DNA of 23,847 nt from Burkholderiales bacterium UBA4615 (GCA_002386465.1 DGIT01000089.1:1-23847); one strand, 5' to 3'; numbered from the stretch's first letter, positions 1 through 7,719 are shown. Made by a program: numbers and translations. The notes: a model not told the origin generated them from the letters alone.

Positions 1-56
1 GTATCTTCGTGACGCGAGTCATCCAGCTTCAGCCACCCGCCAAAGCCGCGGCCTGA
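1..56 (+). CDS. 3-oxoacid (3-oxoadipate) CoA-transferase subunit A, C-terminal end only
   Basis: Only the last 17 codons are present. The frame starting at base 3 reads IFVTRVIQLQPPAKAAA and stops with TGA at 54-56. The I-F-V-x-R-V-I pattern is what the C-terminus of CoA-transferase A subunits (PcaI/ScoA) looks like, and the B subunit follows 89 bases later on the same strand, the usual A-B order. The A subunit would bind the CoA part of the substrate. The identification rests mainly on the neighbour and on this short tail, so it is an inference; the rest of the gene lies outside the window. Confidence 0.65.
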   Translation, partial: IFVTRVIQLQPPAKAAA

Positions 57-93
57 TCCTGTTCGCTTCGTGCACGGGAGGTGATTGAGCCTC

Positions 94-171
94 GTGCACG
101 ACGTACCAAGCTTTCTTTTCGCCACTCCTCTCACAGCAGACCGACATGGCATACGAAAAACGCTCCCGTGA
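94..171 (+). other. possible 25-codon leader ORF with strong Shine-Dalgarno, overlapping the pcaJ start
   Basis: GGGAGGTGAT at 76-85 is almost a perfect complement of the 16S anti-SD, yet it lies about 60 bases before the pcaJ ATG. A GTG at 94 follows it and opens a 25-codon frame ending in TGA at 169-171, inside pcaJ and out of frame with it. The pcaJ ATG itself has no clear SD. This could be translational coupling, or the SD-like sequence could be chance. There is no homology support for the peptide. Confidence 0.2.
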
Positions 172-793
172 TGCGATCGCCGCGCGGGTTGCCCGCGATA
201 TCCCGGAGGGCGCTTATGTGAACCTCGGTATCGGGCTGCCCACGCTCGTGGCCAACCATCTGCCGGTTGATCGCGAAATCGTCCTGCAAAGCGAGAACGG
301 CATCCTGGGCATGGGCCCGGCTCCCGCTGCAGGCGCCGAGGACTGGGATCTCGTCAATGCCGGCAAGCAGCCAGTCACCTTACTCAGTGGGGGCGCCTAC
401 TTTCATCATGCCGACTCGTTCGCCATGATGCGTGGCGGCCATCTCGATATCTGCGTACTCGGCGCCTTCCAGGTGTCAGCCACCGGAGACCTGGCCAACT
501 GGCATACCGGCGCCCCCGACGCCATCCCCGCTGTGGGCGGGGCGATGGATCTGGCCATTGGTGCTAAGCAGACCTTTGTGATGATGGAGCACGTGACCAA
601 GTCGGGCGAAGCGAAGATCGTCGAACGCTGCACGTATCCGCTCACGGGCATCGGATGCGTCAAGCGCATCTACACCGATCTGGCCACGATCGAGGTGTCA
701 CCAGTTGGGCTTGTGGCCATTGACTGGGTCGATGGGTTGTCGTTCGAGGAACTGGCCCGTTTGACACAGGCGCCACTAAGCCGTCGCAACTAA
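146..793 (+). CDS. pcaJ: 3-oxoadipate/3-oxoacid CoA-transferase subunit B
   Basis: This 215-residue protein is the B subunit of a family I CoA-transferase, which moves CoA from succinyl-CoA to a 3-oxoacid; in the PcaIJ case the substrate is 3-oxoadipate from the beta-ketoadipate pathway for aromatics. The N-terminal glycine-rich motif NLGIGLPTLVANHLP (about residues 26-40) and the SENGILGMGP motif (49-58) are visible; E50 in S-E-N-G is the family's catalytic glutamate that forms the CoA thioester. GGAYFHHADSF, MMRGGHLDI and GDLANWHTG blocks also match PcaJ as I remember it, and the length is normal. PcaJ, ScoB and CatJ are hard to separate by sequence alone. The A subunit ends 89 bases upstream. 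The ATG was chosen because the frame has a stop just upstream (86-88); no good SD precedes it. Confidence 0.9.
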   Translation: MAYEKRSRDAIAARVARDIPEGAYVNLGIGLPTLVANHLPVDREIVLQSENGILGMGPAPAAGAEDWDLVNAGKQPVTLLSGGAYFHHADSFAMMRGGHLDICVLGAFQVSATGDLANWHTGAPDAIPAVGGAMDLAIGAKQTFVMMEHVTKSGEAKIVERCTYPLTGIGCVKRIYTDLATIEVSPVGLVAIDWVDGLSFEELARLTQAPLSRRN

Positions 794-901
794 GCTGCCA
801 GACATGAGTCGTTGCAACCCGGCTGTTGCAATCGCGGCAGCCCTCGCTGAATCCCATCGCTGTCCAGCCGCTTTCTCAATCACAACACCCCGGAGACCCT
901 C

Positions 902-1291
902 ATGAGCACCACTGCTGAACTGATTGCCGAACTCAATGCCCTGGACGATCGCCGTGCTCAAGTGACCATCGCCAAGGACCGTGCAGCGATGGACGCGATC
1001 TTCGCAGCCGACCTGCGCTATGTGCATTCATCCGGGACCGATGAAGACAAGGCCACGTATATCGAGCGCGCCTGCACCGGCTGGTACGACTATCGCGGGC
1101 TTCAGGCGCTGCGCCGCGAGTGGCGCGTCATCGGTGATATCGCACTGTGTCATGGGGATGTGAAGATCGATGTCATCGCGCGCGGCACGCCGAAGCAGTT
1201 CACCAGCCGCTATCTGCAGGTCTGGCGGCGCGAAGCCGGCGCCTGGAAGCTCGCTGCGTTGCAGTCCACGCCGCTGCCGCCTGCAGCCTGA
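902..1291 (+). CDS. NTF2-like / SnoaL-like (DUF4440-type) small protein
   Basis: A 129-residue protein with the usual pattern of the NTF2-like cone fold: an N-terminal helix (LIAELNALDDRRAQ), a segment in which the protein is 'set' on a substrate-sized pocket (AAMDAIFAADLRYVHSSG, about 29-46), and a C-terminal beta sheet ending with SRYLQVWRREAGAWKLAALQSTP. The W-R/K-x-x-x-x-W-K-L ending is typical of DUF4440/SnoaL-like proteins. Members are small hydrolases, isomerases or binding proteins, so no reaction can be assigned. CGGAGACC upstream is a modest SD. The gene lies 108 bases after pcaJ and 30 bases before the RutE-type gene, so it may share a transcript with them. Confidence 0.8.
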   Translation: MSTTAELIAELNALDDRRAQVTIAKDRAAMDAIFAADLRYVHSSGTDEDKATYIERACTGWYDYRGLQALRREWRVIGDIALCHGDVKIDVIARGTPKQFTSRYLQVWRREAGAWKLAALQSTPLPPAA

Positions 1292-1321
1292 ACCCTGACC
1301 CTCTGTTGACGTGTACCCACC

Positions 1322-1912
1322 ATGATCGATGCCCTCGCGCTTCAAACGCTCTTTACTTCCGCCCGTACACAAAATGGATGGCTGGACCAACCCGTGAGTG
1401 ACGCGCAATTGCGTGAGGTCTTTGACCTCATGAAAATGGCGCCAACCTCCATGAACACGCAGCCGGCGCGTTTTGTGTTCCTGCGTACCGCAGCGGCCAA
1501 GGAGCGCCTGCGTCCGGCCCTGTCGCGCGGCAATGTGGACAAGACCATGACGGCACCGGTTGTGACGCTGATTGCGCACGACATGCAGTTTCACGAGCAT
1601 CTGCCTCGGGTATTTCCGCACGAGCCCAACGCCAGGAACATGTTCGATGGCGACGCGAACCGCGACTTCAGATCTACGTTTGCGTTTCGCAACGGGACGC
1701 TGCAGGGCGCCTATTTCATGCTGGCAGCGCGAGCGGTCGGTCTGCAAGTCGGCCCTATGTCCGGATTTGACGGGGCGAAAGTTGATGCGGAATTTTTTCC
1801 CGATGGTCGTTATCGGATCAATTTCCTGTGCAACCTCGGCCATGGCGATCCGTCCAAAGTGATGGAGCGTCTGCCGCGCTTTGCCTTCGAGGATGTCTGC
1901 AGTCTGCTCTAG
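1322..1912 (+). CDS. rutE: RutE/HadB-type nitroreductase-family protein (putative malonic semialdehyde reductase)
   Basis: The 196-residue length equals that of E. coli RutE and many blocks match it as I recall: ARTQNGW (15-21), PVSDAQLREVF, LMKMAPTSMNTQPARFVF (38-55), KERLRPALSRGNVDKTMTAPV, AFRNGTLQGAYFMLAARAVGL, GPMSGFDGAKVDAEFF, and the end RLPRFAFEDVCSLL. RutE is an FMN-dependent nitroreductase-fold enzyme that reduces malonic semialdehyde to 3-hydroxypropionate in pyrimidine (Rut) degradation. No other rut gene is in view, so here it may act on another semialdehyde, or on nitro or quinone compounds. The family call is firm; the substrate is inferred. The start is an ATG shortly after the end of the preceding gene (30-base gap). 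Confidence 0.85.
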   Translation: MIDALALQTLFTSARTQNGWLDQPVSDAQLREVFDLMKMAPTSMNTQPARFVFLRTAAAKERLRPALSRGNVDKTMTAPVVTLIAHDMQFHEHLPRVFPHEPNARNMFDGDANRDFRSTFAFRNGTLQGAYFMLAARAVGLQVGPMSGFDGAKVDAEFFPDGRYRINFLCNLGHGDPSKVMERLPRFAFEDVCSLL

Positions 1913-1991
1913 CGCCCCAGGCATGGCGAACTTCGTTTGCCTGCCAGAGGGTCCGGGAAATCTGTGCTGACAGTCGCTGCATCGCAGGGCT

Positions 1992-2020
1992 CTTGAATTC
2001 CTGATGCGGGCGCCCTATCT
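1992..2020 (+). promoter_or_regulatory. sigma-32-like heat-shock promoter of the hsp20 gene
   Basis: CTTGAA at 1992-1997 and CCCTATCT at 2013-2020 are separated by 15 bases. This fits the sigma-32 consensus (CTTGAAA, 11-16 bases, CCCCATNT) with one mismatch in the -10 box. It lies about 50 bases before the start codon of a small heat-shock protein, exactly where a heat-shock promoter would be expected. Assignment is by consensus only. Confidence 0.65.
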
Positions 2021-2071
2021 GCGGAATGTGGCTGCAAGACAGCCTCCCCATCACCCCTCAGGAGTGCGCAC

Positions 2072-2518
2072 ATGACCAGGATTTCCGTATACGACCCATT
2101 CGCCGAAGTGTTTCCGTCGATTTTTCGCAGCATGTTCTCCGCCGCCCCGGAACCGAAAACGAGTGCCGCAAGCGCAGCACCAGCCGTACCAACCGTGGCC
2201 ATGCGCGTGGACGTGATCGAGACCGCTGAAAGCTATGTGCTGCGTGCCGATTTGCCTGGCGTGCCCAAGGAAGCCATCCAGATCGACATCGACGCCAATC
2301 GCGTGACCTTGCGTGCCCAGCCGGTGCGTGATGCCGAGCCCAAGCCCGAAGGGCGTGTGCTGCGCAGCGAGCGTTTTGATGGTCATTACGCCCGTAGTTT
2401 CGCGCTGACCGATGAGATCGATGAGTCCCGTGCGACCGCCCGCGTTGATAACGGTGTGCTCGAACTGACGCTACCCCGCAAGGCCAGCGCCGGACCCACC
2501 AGACTGACGGTGCAGTAA
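2072..2518 (+). CDS. Hsp20/alpha-crystallin family small heat-shock protein
   Basis: This 148-residue ATP-independent chaperone would hold unfolding proteins in the cytoplasm. The N-terminal arm (about 1-43) contains an Ala/Pro-rich linker (KTSAASAAPAVPTV); the alpha-crystallin domain follows (about 44-137) with VDVIETAESYVLRADLPGV, the strand IDIDANRVTLRAQ, R-S-F-x-L (109-112) and the signature A-x-x-x-N-G-V-L (about 123-130). The C-terminal tail GPTRLTVQ holds L-T-V, a variant of the I-x-I motif used for oligomer contacts. AGGAG at 2060-2064 is a good SD, 7 bases from the ATG. A sigma-32-like promoter lies upstream and an intrinsic terminator downstream, so it looks like a single-gene heat-shock unit. 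Confidence 0.95.
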   Translation: MTRISVYDPFAEVFPSIFRSMFSAAPEPKTSAASAAPAVPTVAMRVDVIETAESYVLRADLPGVPKEAIQIDIDANRVTLRAQPVRDAEPKPEGRVLRSERFDGHYARSFALTDEIDESRATARVDNGVLELTLPRKASAGPTRLTVQ

Positions 2519-2556
2519 CGCATGTGACCCAAAAATGCTGTGACGCAATGCACACT

Positions 2557-2586
2557 CCCCGCGTGGCAGCACGCGGGGATTTTTTT
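2557..2586 (+). terminator. Rho-independent terminator after hsp20
   Basis: A perfect 9-bp stem, CCCCGCGTG (2557-2565) with CACGCGGGG (2570-2578), closes a GCAG loop and is followed by A and seven T residues (2580-2586). It lies 38 bases after the hsp20 stop codon and should end that transcript. Confidence 0.92.
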
Positions 2587-2618
2587 GCGACACGCATCAT
2601 CGACTAAGTCTGTACTAA

Positions 2619-2837
2619 GGGGTTGTAACAGATGAACGGTCGCCTTCGCTCGATGAAAGGTGCTGTGCCGACCGCTACAACCCACGTACTAAGGCCTCAG
2701 CCAAGGAAATGGCCTTCAATGCCTTGGGCGTCATCGTGGGAGCAGCTGCGGTCGACTGCTGTACCGTGCGCGCGCTGTCTTCGCGTAAAGAAGACCGCTT
2801 TGACGGATTGGCTGTCGAATACAGGATCGGGTTCTAA
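2619..2837 (+). pseudogene. possible decayed or truncated reading frame (membrane-associated lipoprotein-like remnant)
   Basis: The gap between hsp20 and the btu operon has one frame, open from just after a stop at 2616-2618 to TAA at 2835-2837 (72 codons), whose translation looks protein-like: a basic stretch RYNPRTKASAKEM, a hydrophobic Gly/Ala segment AFNALGVIVGAAAV, and the end DGLAVEYRIGF. The only ATG in this frame is at 2709, leaving 42 residues. The layout faintly recalls the C-terminal part of YfiM/DUF2279-type proteins, but that is an impression, not a match. No SD or full-length gene is present, so it could be a remnant, an undetected small gene, or chance. A different frame (2632-2853) also stays open but its product looks random. 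Confidence 0.3.
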
Positions 2838-2859
2838 GCACGACCTGATCTGAGCACAA

Positions 2860-2874
2860 CCTGAGCGGCTCAGG
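2860..2874. repeat. short perfect inverted repeat downstream of btuD
   Basis: CCTGAG-CGG-CTCAGG forms a 6-bp hairpin 20 bases beyond the btuD stop codon. There is no T-run on either side, so it is at most a weak or Rho-assisted 3' end for the btu operon. Confidence 0.35.
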
Positions 2875-2894
2875 GACACATCCGCAAGGAGCGC

Positions 2895-3674
2895 TCAGGC
2901 CAAAGGCCTGACTGCCCACGAGCGGCCTGCGTCACAGGCCTCGATACGAATCGCTCCATCAAAGACCGCTTCCAGCTCACGGTGCACGTGGCCCTCGTGC
3001 GCGCCACCCTGTGCCCTGACTTCACCGTCTGCAAGCACCACCACACGATCGGCTTGCAAGGCATGCGTCAGATCATGCTCAGCCGTGAGGACAGCGTGCC
3101 CTGCCTGCGTACGCAGGCGAACAGCCCGCATCAGCTGGCGTCGATACTGAGGGTCCAGGTGTGCGCAGGGCTCATCCATCAGCGTGATGGCAGCCTGGGT
3201 CGCCAGCGCGCGTGCAATCAGGACACGCTGCCTTTCGCCGCCCGACAGCTCAAATAGCCGTCTGGAAGCCAGGTGCGTGCAACCGGTGTCAGCCATGGCC
3301 TCGTCTGTCGCCCGATGATCCAGAGCGTCAGGTGATCCGGTCAGGCCGTGATGGGGCAGTCGACCCAACATCACCACTTCACGCGCAAGCAGATCGGCAT
3401 CCATGGGCCCTTGCTGAGAGAGCCACGCCAGTTGAAGTGCGCGCTCGCGACGGTGCCAGGCAGACAATGCGCGGTCGTCCAGCGATACCTCGCCCGATCG
3501 CACCGCAAGCACCCCCGCAAGCGCAGCCATCGCCGTGCTCTTGCCGGCGCCATTGGGGCCGACCAGAGCTGTCCAGGTGCCCTGCGGTACATCAAGAGAC
3601 AGTTCCCGCAGCACGCTTCGACCACCGCGTTCGACATGAAGCTGATTTGCCCGCAGCCGGATCGGGGCGCTCAT
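2895..3674 (-). CDS. btuD: cobalamin ABC transporter ATP-binding protein
   Basis: This 259-residue ATPase would drive import of B12 across the inner membrane with the BtuC-like permease. Seen: Walker A GPNGAGKST (39-47), Q-loop at Q87/Q88, ABC signature LSGGERQ (143-149), Walker B ITLMDEP (163-169, catalytic E168), D-loop H-L-D-P and the switch histidine H200 in TAEHD. The length is normal for FecE/BtuD-type ATPases. Its ATG overlaps the permease stop codon by 4 bases (ATGA, 3671-3674), indicating translational coupling. By sequence alone it could equally serve iron-siderophore or haem uptake; the cobalamin assignment comes from the riboswitch at the head of the operon. It is the last gene of the operon. 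Confidence 0.9.
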   Translation of the reverse strand: MSAPIRLRANQLHVERGGRSVLRELSLDVPQGTWTALVGPNGAGKSTAMAALAGVLAVRSGEVSLDDRALSAWHRRERALQLAWLSQQGPMDADLLAREVVMLGRLPHHGLTGSPDALDHRATDEAMADTGCTHLASRRLFELSGGERQRVLIARALATQAAITLMDEPCAHLDPQYRRQLMRAVRLRTQAGHAVLTAEHDLTHALQADRVVVLADGEVRAQGGAHEGHVHRELEAVFDGAIRIEACDAGRSWAVRPLA

Positions 3675-4693
3675 ACGAGCTCCTCTCGGGCGCTACGTCG
3701 ACGCAGCAGTGCCAGCAGATAGGCGCCGCCCAGGATAGCGGTCAGCAGACCAACCGGCAGCTCGCCCGGCGCCCAGACCGTACGCGCGATGACATCGGCC
3801 AGCAGCAGCAAGGTGGCCCCACACAGGGCGCTCAGCAGCAACAGCGGCGCATGGGTCAGCGCCAGCATGCGCCGAACGAGGTGCGGTGCGGCCAGGCCGA
3901 TGAAACCAATCAGACCGGCCTGTGCCACGGCAGTGCCCGTGGCCAGGGTCATCGTAGCAATCAGGACCAGTCGGTGTGCGGGGATATCGATACCCAGCGA
4001 CGTCGCCGTCTCATCACCCAGTACGAGGGCGTCCAGCGCCCGCGCATGCCGCACTGCGACGCTCAGGCTCAGTGCAAGGCTGAGTCCAAGCAGGGCCACC
4101 CCGGTCCAGTCGATCAGGCTGGTGGACCCCAGCAAAAAGGATTGACGCGCGCGCAGCGCCTGCGGTGCGAAAAGTGCAACCAGGTCTGACAGCGCGCCAA
4201 GGAGCATGCCCACCACCACACCGGCCAGCAGCATGGCGACCGGCCGGTGCGTGCTGCCCGCCAGCAGCAGCGTGAGCGACGTGCCCAGTAGCGCACCGAT
4301 GAATGCGGCACCTGCCAGCCCCAGCGCTGAACCCACGCCTGCCCAAGCCGCCCAGCCCACCCCGGTTGGCCAGGCGCTGCCCGCCAGCGCACCGGCGAGC
4401 GCCAGCGCAGCCGTGACCGCGAGCCCGGCGCCGGATGCGGTCCCGAGCAGGTACGGATCGGCCAGGGGATTGCGAAACAGGCCCTGCGCAATAGCGCCGG
4501 CCAGCCCGAGTGCTGCACCCGTGAGCCATGCCCCGAGCGTGCGTGGCAACCGGATGGCCCCGACCAGCGCCTGAGCGTTTTCAAGCGACCAGGACACTGA
4601 GCAGCCGTCGCTGCCGCATAGCAGTCCGGCAAGAAAGCCCACCGCACTCAGGCATGCCAGAAGGATTGTCAGACGAACTGGATTCAGGCTCAT
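3671..4693 (-). CDS. btuC: cobalamin ABC transporter permease (FecCD/BtuC family)
   Basis: A 340-residue polytopic inner-membrane protein with about ten hydrophobic segments, starting MSLNPVRLTILLACLSAVGF. Family marks: RLPRTLGAWLTGAALGLAGA (about 49-68), the Q-G-L-F-R-N-P-L-A-D-P block with GTASGAGL soon after, the coupling-region motif GFIGLAAPHLVRR that contacts the ATPase, and ELPVGLLTAILGGAYLLALL near the C-terminus. It forms the translocation pore and docks the BtuF-like binding protein. It begins 27 bases after btuF and overlaps btuD by 4 bases. No strong SD precedes the ATG, consistent with coupling inside the operon. The substrate is inferred from the riboswitch. Confidence 0.92.
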   Translation of the reverse strand: MSLNPVRLTILLACLSAVGFLAGLLCGSDGCSVSWSLENAQALVGAIRLPRTLGAWLTGAALGLAGAIAQGLFRNPLADPYLLGTASGAGLAVTAALALAGALAGSAWPTGVGWAAWAGVGSALGLAGAAFIGALLGTSLTLLLAGSTHRPVAMLLAGVVVGMLLGALSDLVALFAPQALRARQSFLLGSTSLIDWTGVALLGLSLALSLSVAVRHARALDALVLGDETATSLGIDIPAHRLVLIATMTLATGTAVAQAGLIGFIGLAAPHLVRRMLALTHAPLLLLSALCGATLLLLADVIARTVWAPGELPVGLLTAILGGAYLLALLRRRSAREELV

Positions 4694-4720
4694 GAAGATT
4701 CGCAGCCGCAGCCCGACACT

Positions 4721-5671
4721 TTATCCCGGCGACCCGGACGGGTTGCGCCCAACGGTTGCCAGACACTGCGCGATCCGTTGCGAGGCTTCGCCCAGCCGCG
4801 GACCGGGTCGCACGATCGCGTCGTAGGCTTGCGGCAAGAATGGACAGGTTCGCGACTGCCTCAGAGCGCCCAGGCCTGCCCACCCCGGTCGCGATGGCAT
4901 GCGGGTCACGGCATTGCGCGGGCCCATGATCCAGTCCGGCGAGGCCCTCACCACGAACTCGGGATTGAGGCGGGGGAATGCACCCATGGAGGCTGACACG
5001 ATATTGCGCAGCCCGAGTGCCGTCAGCAGTTCCCCGACCACAGAGGCTTCGCTTGCAGCATGAGGTGCCTCAGACACCTCGAAGTACACGCTTTGTCCAC
5101 GCACCGAGGCTGGCACGCTCGCCGCTGCCGTATCGATTTGTGTTTGCAGGTGCTGCCACAAGGTTGGACCCGACTCGGGTGTGCCCAGCAGGTTGGCTAC
5201 TACGTTGAGCATGCGTCGTGTGCCCGCCATGGTGGCCGGTTCCAGTGCCACCACCTTCAGGCCGGCGGCCTCCAGTCGAGCCGTGGCCCGCCATGAAACG
5301 GGCACCAGGACCAGATCAGGGCGCAGCGCAACGATCCGTTCGATTGCAGGGTCCTCGAGCCCGCCCAACCTGGGCAAGCTGCGGATCGAGGCTGGCCAGT
5401 CCGTCGATCGATCGACCCCAACCAGACGATCGCATGCGCCCAGCGCGCAGACTGACTCGGCAAGCGAAGGCAGCAGGGCGACGATGCGACGCGCAGGCCC
5501 GGGCAATTCGACGCTGCGGCTCCGATCATCGGTCACCCGTATGGTTGCTACCGCCTGCGCTGAACGGTCTGGCACGACCGTGTGCGCCGCAGTCATCCCG
5601 GGGTGTACAGACAGTGCGGCCCAGGCTGCCGCCAGATACAGCCGGTGACGTCGGGCCGTGCGCAGGGTCAT
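4721..5671 (-). CDS. btuF: periplasmic cobalamin-binding protein
   Basis: A 316-residue class III periplasmic binding protein (BtuF/FhuD fold) that would hand B12 to BtuC. The start chosen is the ATG at 5671, which overlaps the btuB stop codon (ATGA, 5668-5671) and gives a good signal peptide: basic MTLRTARRHR, then hydrophobic LYLAAAWAALSV. The frame stays open further upstream, but that part lies within btuB. No lipobox Cys is seen. Mature motifs: RIVALLPSLAESVCALGACDRLVGVD, the WP in DRSTDWP, PRLGGLEDPAIERIVALRPDLVL and, towards the C-terminus, RLNPEFVVRASPDWI. It is somewhat longer than E. coli BtuF (266 residues). The family is clear; the ligand is inferred from the operon. Confidence 0.9.
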   Translation of the reverse strand: MTLRTARRHRLYLAAAWAALSVHPGMTAAHTVVPDRSAQAVATIRVTDDRSRSVELPGPARRIVALLPSLAESVCALGACDRLVGVDRSTDWPASIRSLPRLGGLEDPAIERIVALRPDLVLVPVSWRATARLEAAGLKVVALEPATMAGTRRMLNVVANLLGTPESGPTLWQHLQTQIDTAAASVPASVRGQSVYFEVSEAPHAASEASVVGELLTALGLRNIVSASMGAFPRLNPEFVVRASPDWIMGPRNAVTRMPSRPGWAGLGALRQSRTCPFLPQAYDAIVRPGPRLGEASQRIAQCLATVGRNPSGSPG

Positions 5672-7665
5672 CGAGGCGCCCAGCGCAGGGTCACGAAGGC
5701 CGATCTGCCCCACTGGTTGTATCCCCACGCGGTTTCATACACCTTGTCGGCCAGGTTGTTCAGGCGGATGCCTAGAGCCAGGCTGGGTGTCAGGGCCCAG
5801 TCCGCACGCAGATCGAGGGTGGCGAAACCAGCCAGACGCAAGGTGTTCGCAGGGTCATCGAAGCGATGCGAATATGCCGACAGCGTCCCGCCCAGGCTCA
5901 GACGCCCGAGCGCCCAGTCAGCCCGCATCCGGAACGCATCGCGGGCGCGACGCGGCAACAGCTTGCCCTGGTCATCGCTGCCGGTGGTGGCATTGCGCGG
6001 GTCCAGGTGTTCATAGGAGGCACCAGCGAGCAGGCCGCTCCAGCGTCCTTCCCAGCTGAACACCGCACCATCGATGCGCGCATTTGGCACGTTGTCGGGG
6101 CGCGGGCCACTGGGGATGTAGCCCTGGATCCGGTTGTCGATCCATGCAGCGCGAAGACTGTGCGCGCCCTGGGTCCAACGCAGACTCACTTCACCGTGGC
6201 GGCCCCGTTCCGGCTGCAGATCGGGATTGCCGAACCCAGGGTAGTAGAGCTGATTGAAGCTGGGTGCAATGAAGCTCGTGCCATAGGATGCACCGACACG
6301 CCACTGCGGTGTGAGTGCAAAGGCATAGCCCAGGCTGCCGGTGTTTTGGGTGCCGTATTGCGAATTGCGGTCCTGTCTGACCGCTGCCTGCCAGGCATGC
6401 GCAGCGGACTCGCCACTCAGACCCAGGCCGACCGAGTTGATGGTCCGTTGGTCGATATCGAAGGACGCGTCGGGCATCGCCACCTGCTGTTCCAGTCGCT
6501 CCACCAGGACCACTGCGGTGCCCAGGCGCGTGGCAAAGAGATTCTCCCAGGAGAACATCTGCTGCTGGGTACGCGTGGCGCCCAGCGGCACATACGGGCT
6601 GGCTGTGGCGACGGTTTCGTAGACATCCGTCGAGCGACCATAGCTTGCACGCATGGTCCAGTCCGGGGTGACGCGACCATTGGCCTGCAGGCCCTGTACG
6701 CCATTGCGTACCCGTGCACGCGAATCGACGCCCAGTCCATCGTCATAGTGCACCGTGCTGTCCGACTGTAGTGCATTGGCATCGATGCGCCAGGCCTGGT
6801 TCAACTGCCATCCCAGCCGCACGTTCCCGCCAGTCTGACGAAAGCCGTCGGCATCCGGGTTGTACTGGTCATAGAGCACAGTGGGGTTAGTCGCCGAGAA
6901 CCCGGCAGTGCCGGTGTGCGACAACTGGAAGGCGCCGTCGAATGCACCCTGTCCGAAGGCCGCGCCCGCACTGAATTGACCGAACTGTTTCGAGCCCAGT
7001 GTGAGCGAGGCATTGGGCACAAATCCGTTGCGCGCACGGCGCGTGAACATCTGGATCACGCCGCCAGCCGGGTCGCTGCCGTAGACCGAGGACAAGGGGC
7101 CGCGCACGATCTCGATGCGTTCGATCGATTCGAGGGGCAGGTTGTCGAGTGAAGGGGTGCCGACCGTGGCAGAACCCAAACGCATGCCGTCAACCAGCAG
7201 CAGCGTATGCCGAGCATCCATGCCGCGGATGAACACCGAGCTGTATTGGCCTGGCCCGCCATTGGAAGAGGACTGGATCCCCGGTTGGCGTGACAGCAGC
7301 TCGGACAGGGTCCGACCCGTGGCTCGTTCGATCTCGGTGCGGTCGATGATCGTCACCTCGGCGACCGTGTCATCGACTCTGGCCGGCACGCGTGTGGCGG
7401 TGATCGCGACCGCAGGCAGCGTGAACGGGGCTTCCGGTCGCCCGCCCGCTGATGCAGTGGTTGGTGAGACGGACTGCGCTGCTGCTGCCCCACACAAGCC
7501 TGCGCTCAGAGTCAGCCCCGCCTGCAGCGCGCAGCAAACCTTTCGGCTAAGCCTCTTGGGTAGGGGAGAAGCAGATCGCGTTGCGAGAAGCGTGACAGAT
7601 GAAGATGCTGCGCGCAGGCATGCAGCACGCGACGGCGCCGTCGGGGGCGAGAGTAAAACGAACAT
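5668..7665 (-). CDS. btuB: TonB-dependent outer-membrane cobalamin receptor
   Basis: This 665-residue TonB-dependent receptor would bring B12 through the outer membrane. Order: signal peptide with hydrophobic core about 43-63 (CCALQAGLTLSAGLCGAAAA), TonB-box-like LPAVAITATR (83-92), plug domain with LSELLSRQPGI, VFIRGMDARHTLLLVDGMRLG, LPLESIERIEIVRGPLSSVYGSDPAGGVIQMFTRR (split as seen, it is the classic plug block), then a beta barrel to the end (GYNQWGRSAFVTLRWAPR). E. coli BtuB has 614 residues. The frame is open to 7836, but that part is the riboswitch; ATG 7665 is the first start after it. Even so the signal peptide has a 42-residue N-region and no clear SD, so the start is unsure. It is the first gene of the operon. 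Confidence 0.92.
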   Translation of the reverse strand: MFVLLSPPTAPSRAACLRAASSSVTLLATRSASPLPKRLSRKVCCALQAGLTLSAGLCGAAAAQSVSPTTASAGGRPEAPFTLPAVAITATRVPARVDDTVAEVTIIDRTEIERATGRTLSELLSRQPGIQSSSNGGPGQYSSVFIRGMDARHTLLLVDGMRLGSATVGTPSLDNLPLESIERIEIVRGPLSSVYGSDPAGGVIQMFTRRARNGFVPNASLTLGSKQFGQFSAGAAFGQGAFDGAFQLSHTGTAGFSATNPTVLYDQYNPDADGFRQTGGNVRLGWQLNQAWRIDANALQSDSTVHYDDGLGVDSRARVRNGVQGLQANGRVTPDWTMRASYGRSTDVYETVATASPYVPLGATRTQQQMFSWENLFATRLGTAVVLVERLEQQVAMPDASFDIDQRTINSVGLGLSGESAAHAWQAAVRQDRNSQYGTQNTGSLGYAFALTPQWRVGASYGTSFIAPSFNQLYYPGFGNPDLQPERGRHGEVSLRWTQGAHSLRAAWIDNRIQGYIPSGPRPDNVPNARIDGAVFSWEGRWSGLLAGASYEHLDPRNATTGSDDQGKLLPRRARDAFRMRADWALGRLSLGGTLSAYSHRFDDPANTLRLAGFATLDLRADWALTPSLALGIRLNNLADKVYETAWGYNQWGRSAFVTLRWAPR

Positions 7666-7719
7666 GGTTGATGGATCCGCAGGTCGTCCTCGCCAGCTTC
7701 CCCGCTGGCACGGACACAA

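Noticed and set aside
1028..1924. 298-codon frame on the - strand
   Set aside because: Antisense to the NTF2-like and RutE-type genes, both of which have clear family motifs; the product is Arg/His-rich and unlike a folded protein.
3212..4189. 325-codon frame on the + strand
   Set aside because: Antisense to btuD and btuC; low-complexity Gln/Arg/Pro product, a shadow of GC-rich coding sequence.
5866..6771. 301-codon frame on the + strand
   Set aside because: Lies wholly antisense to the btuB barrel and shows no family features.
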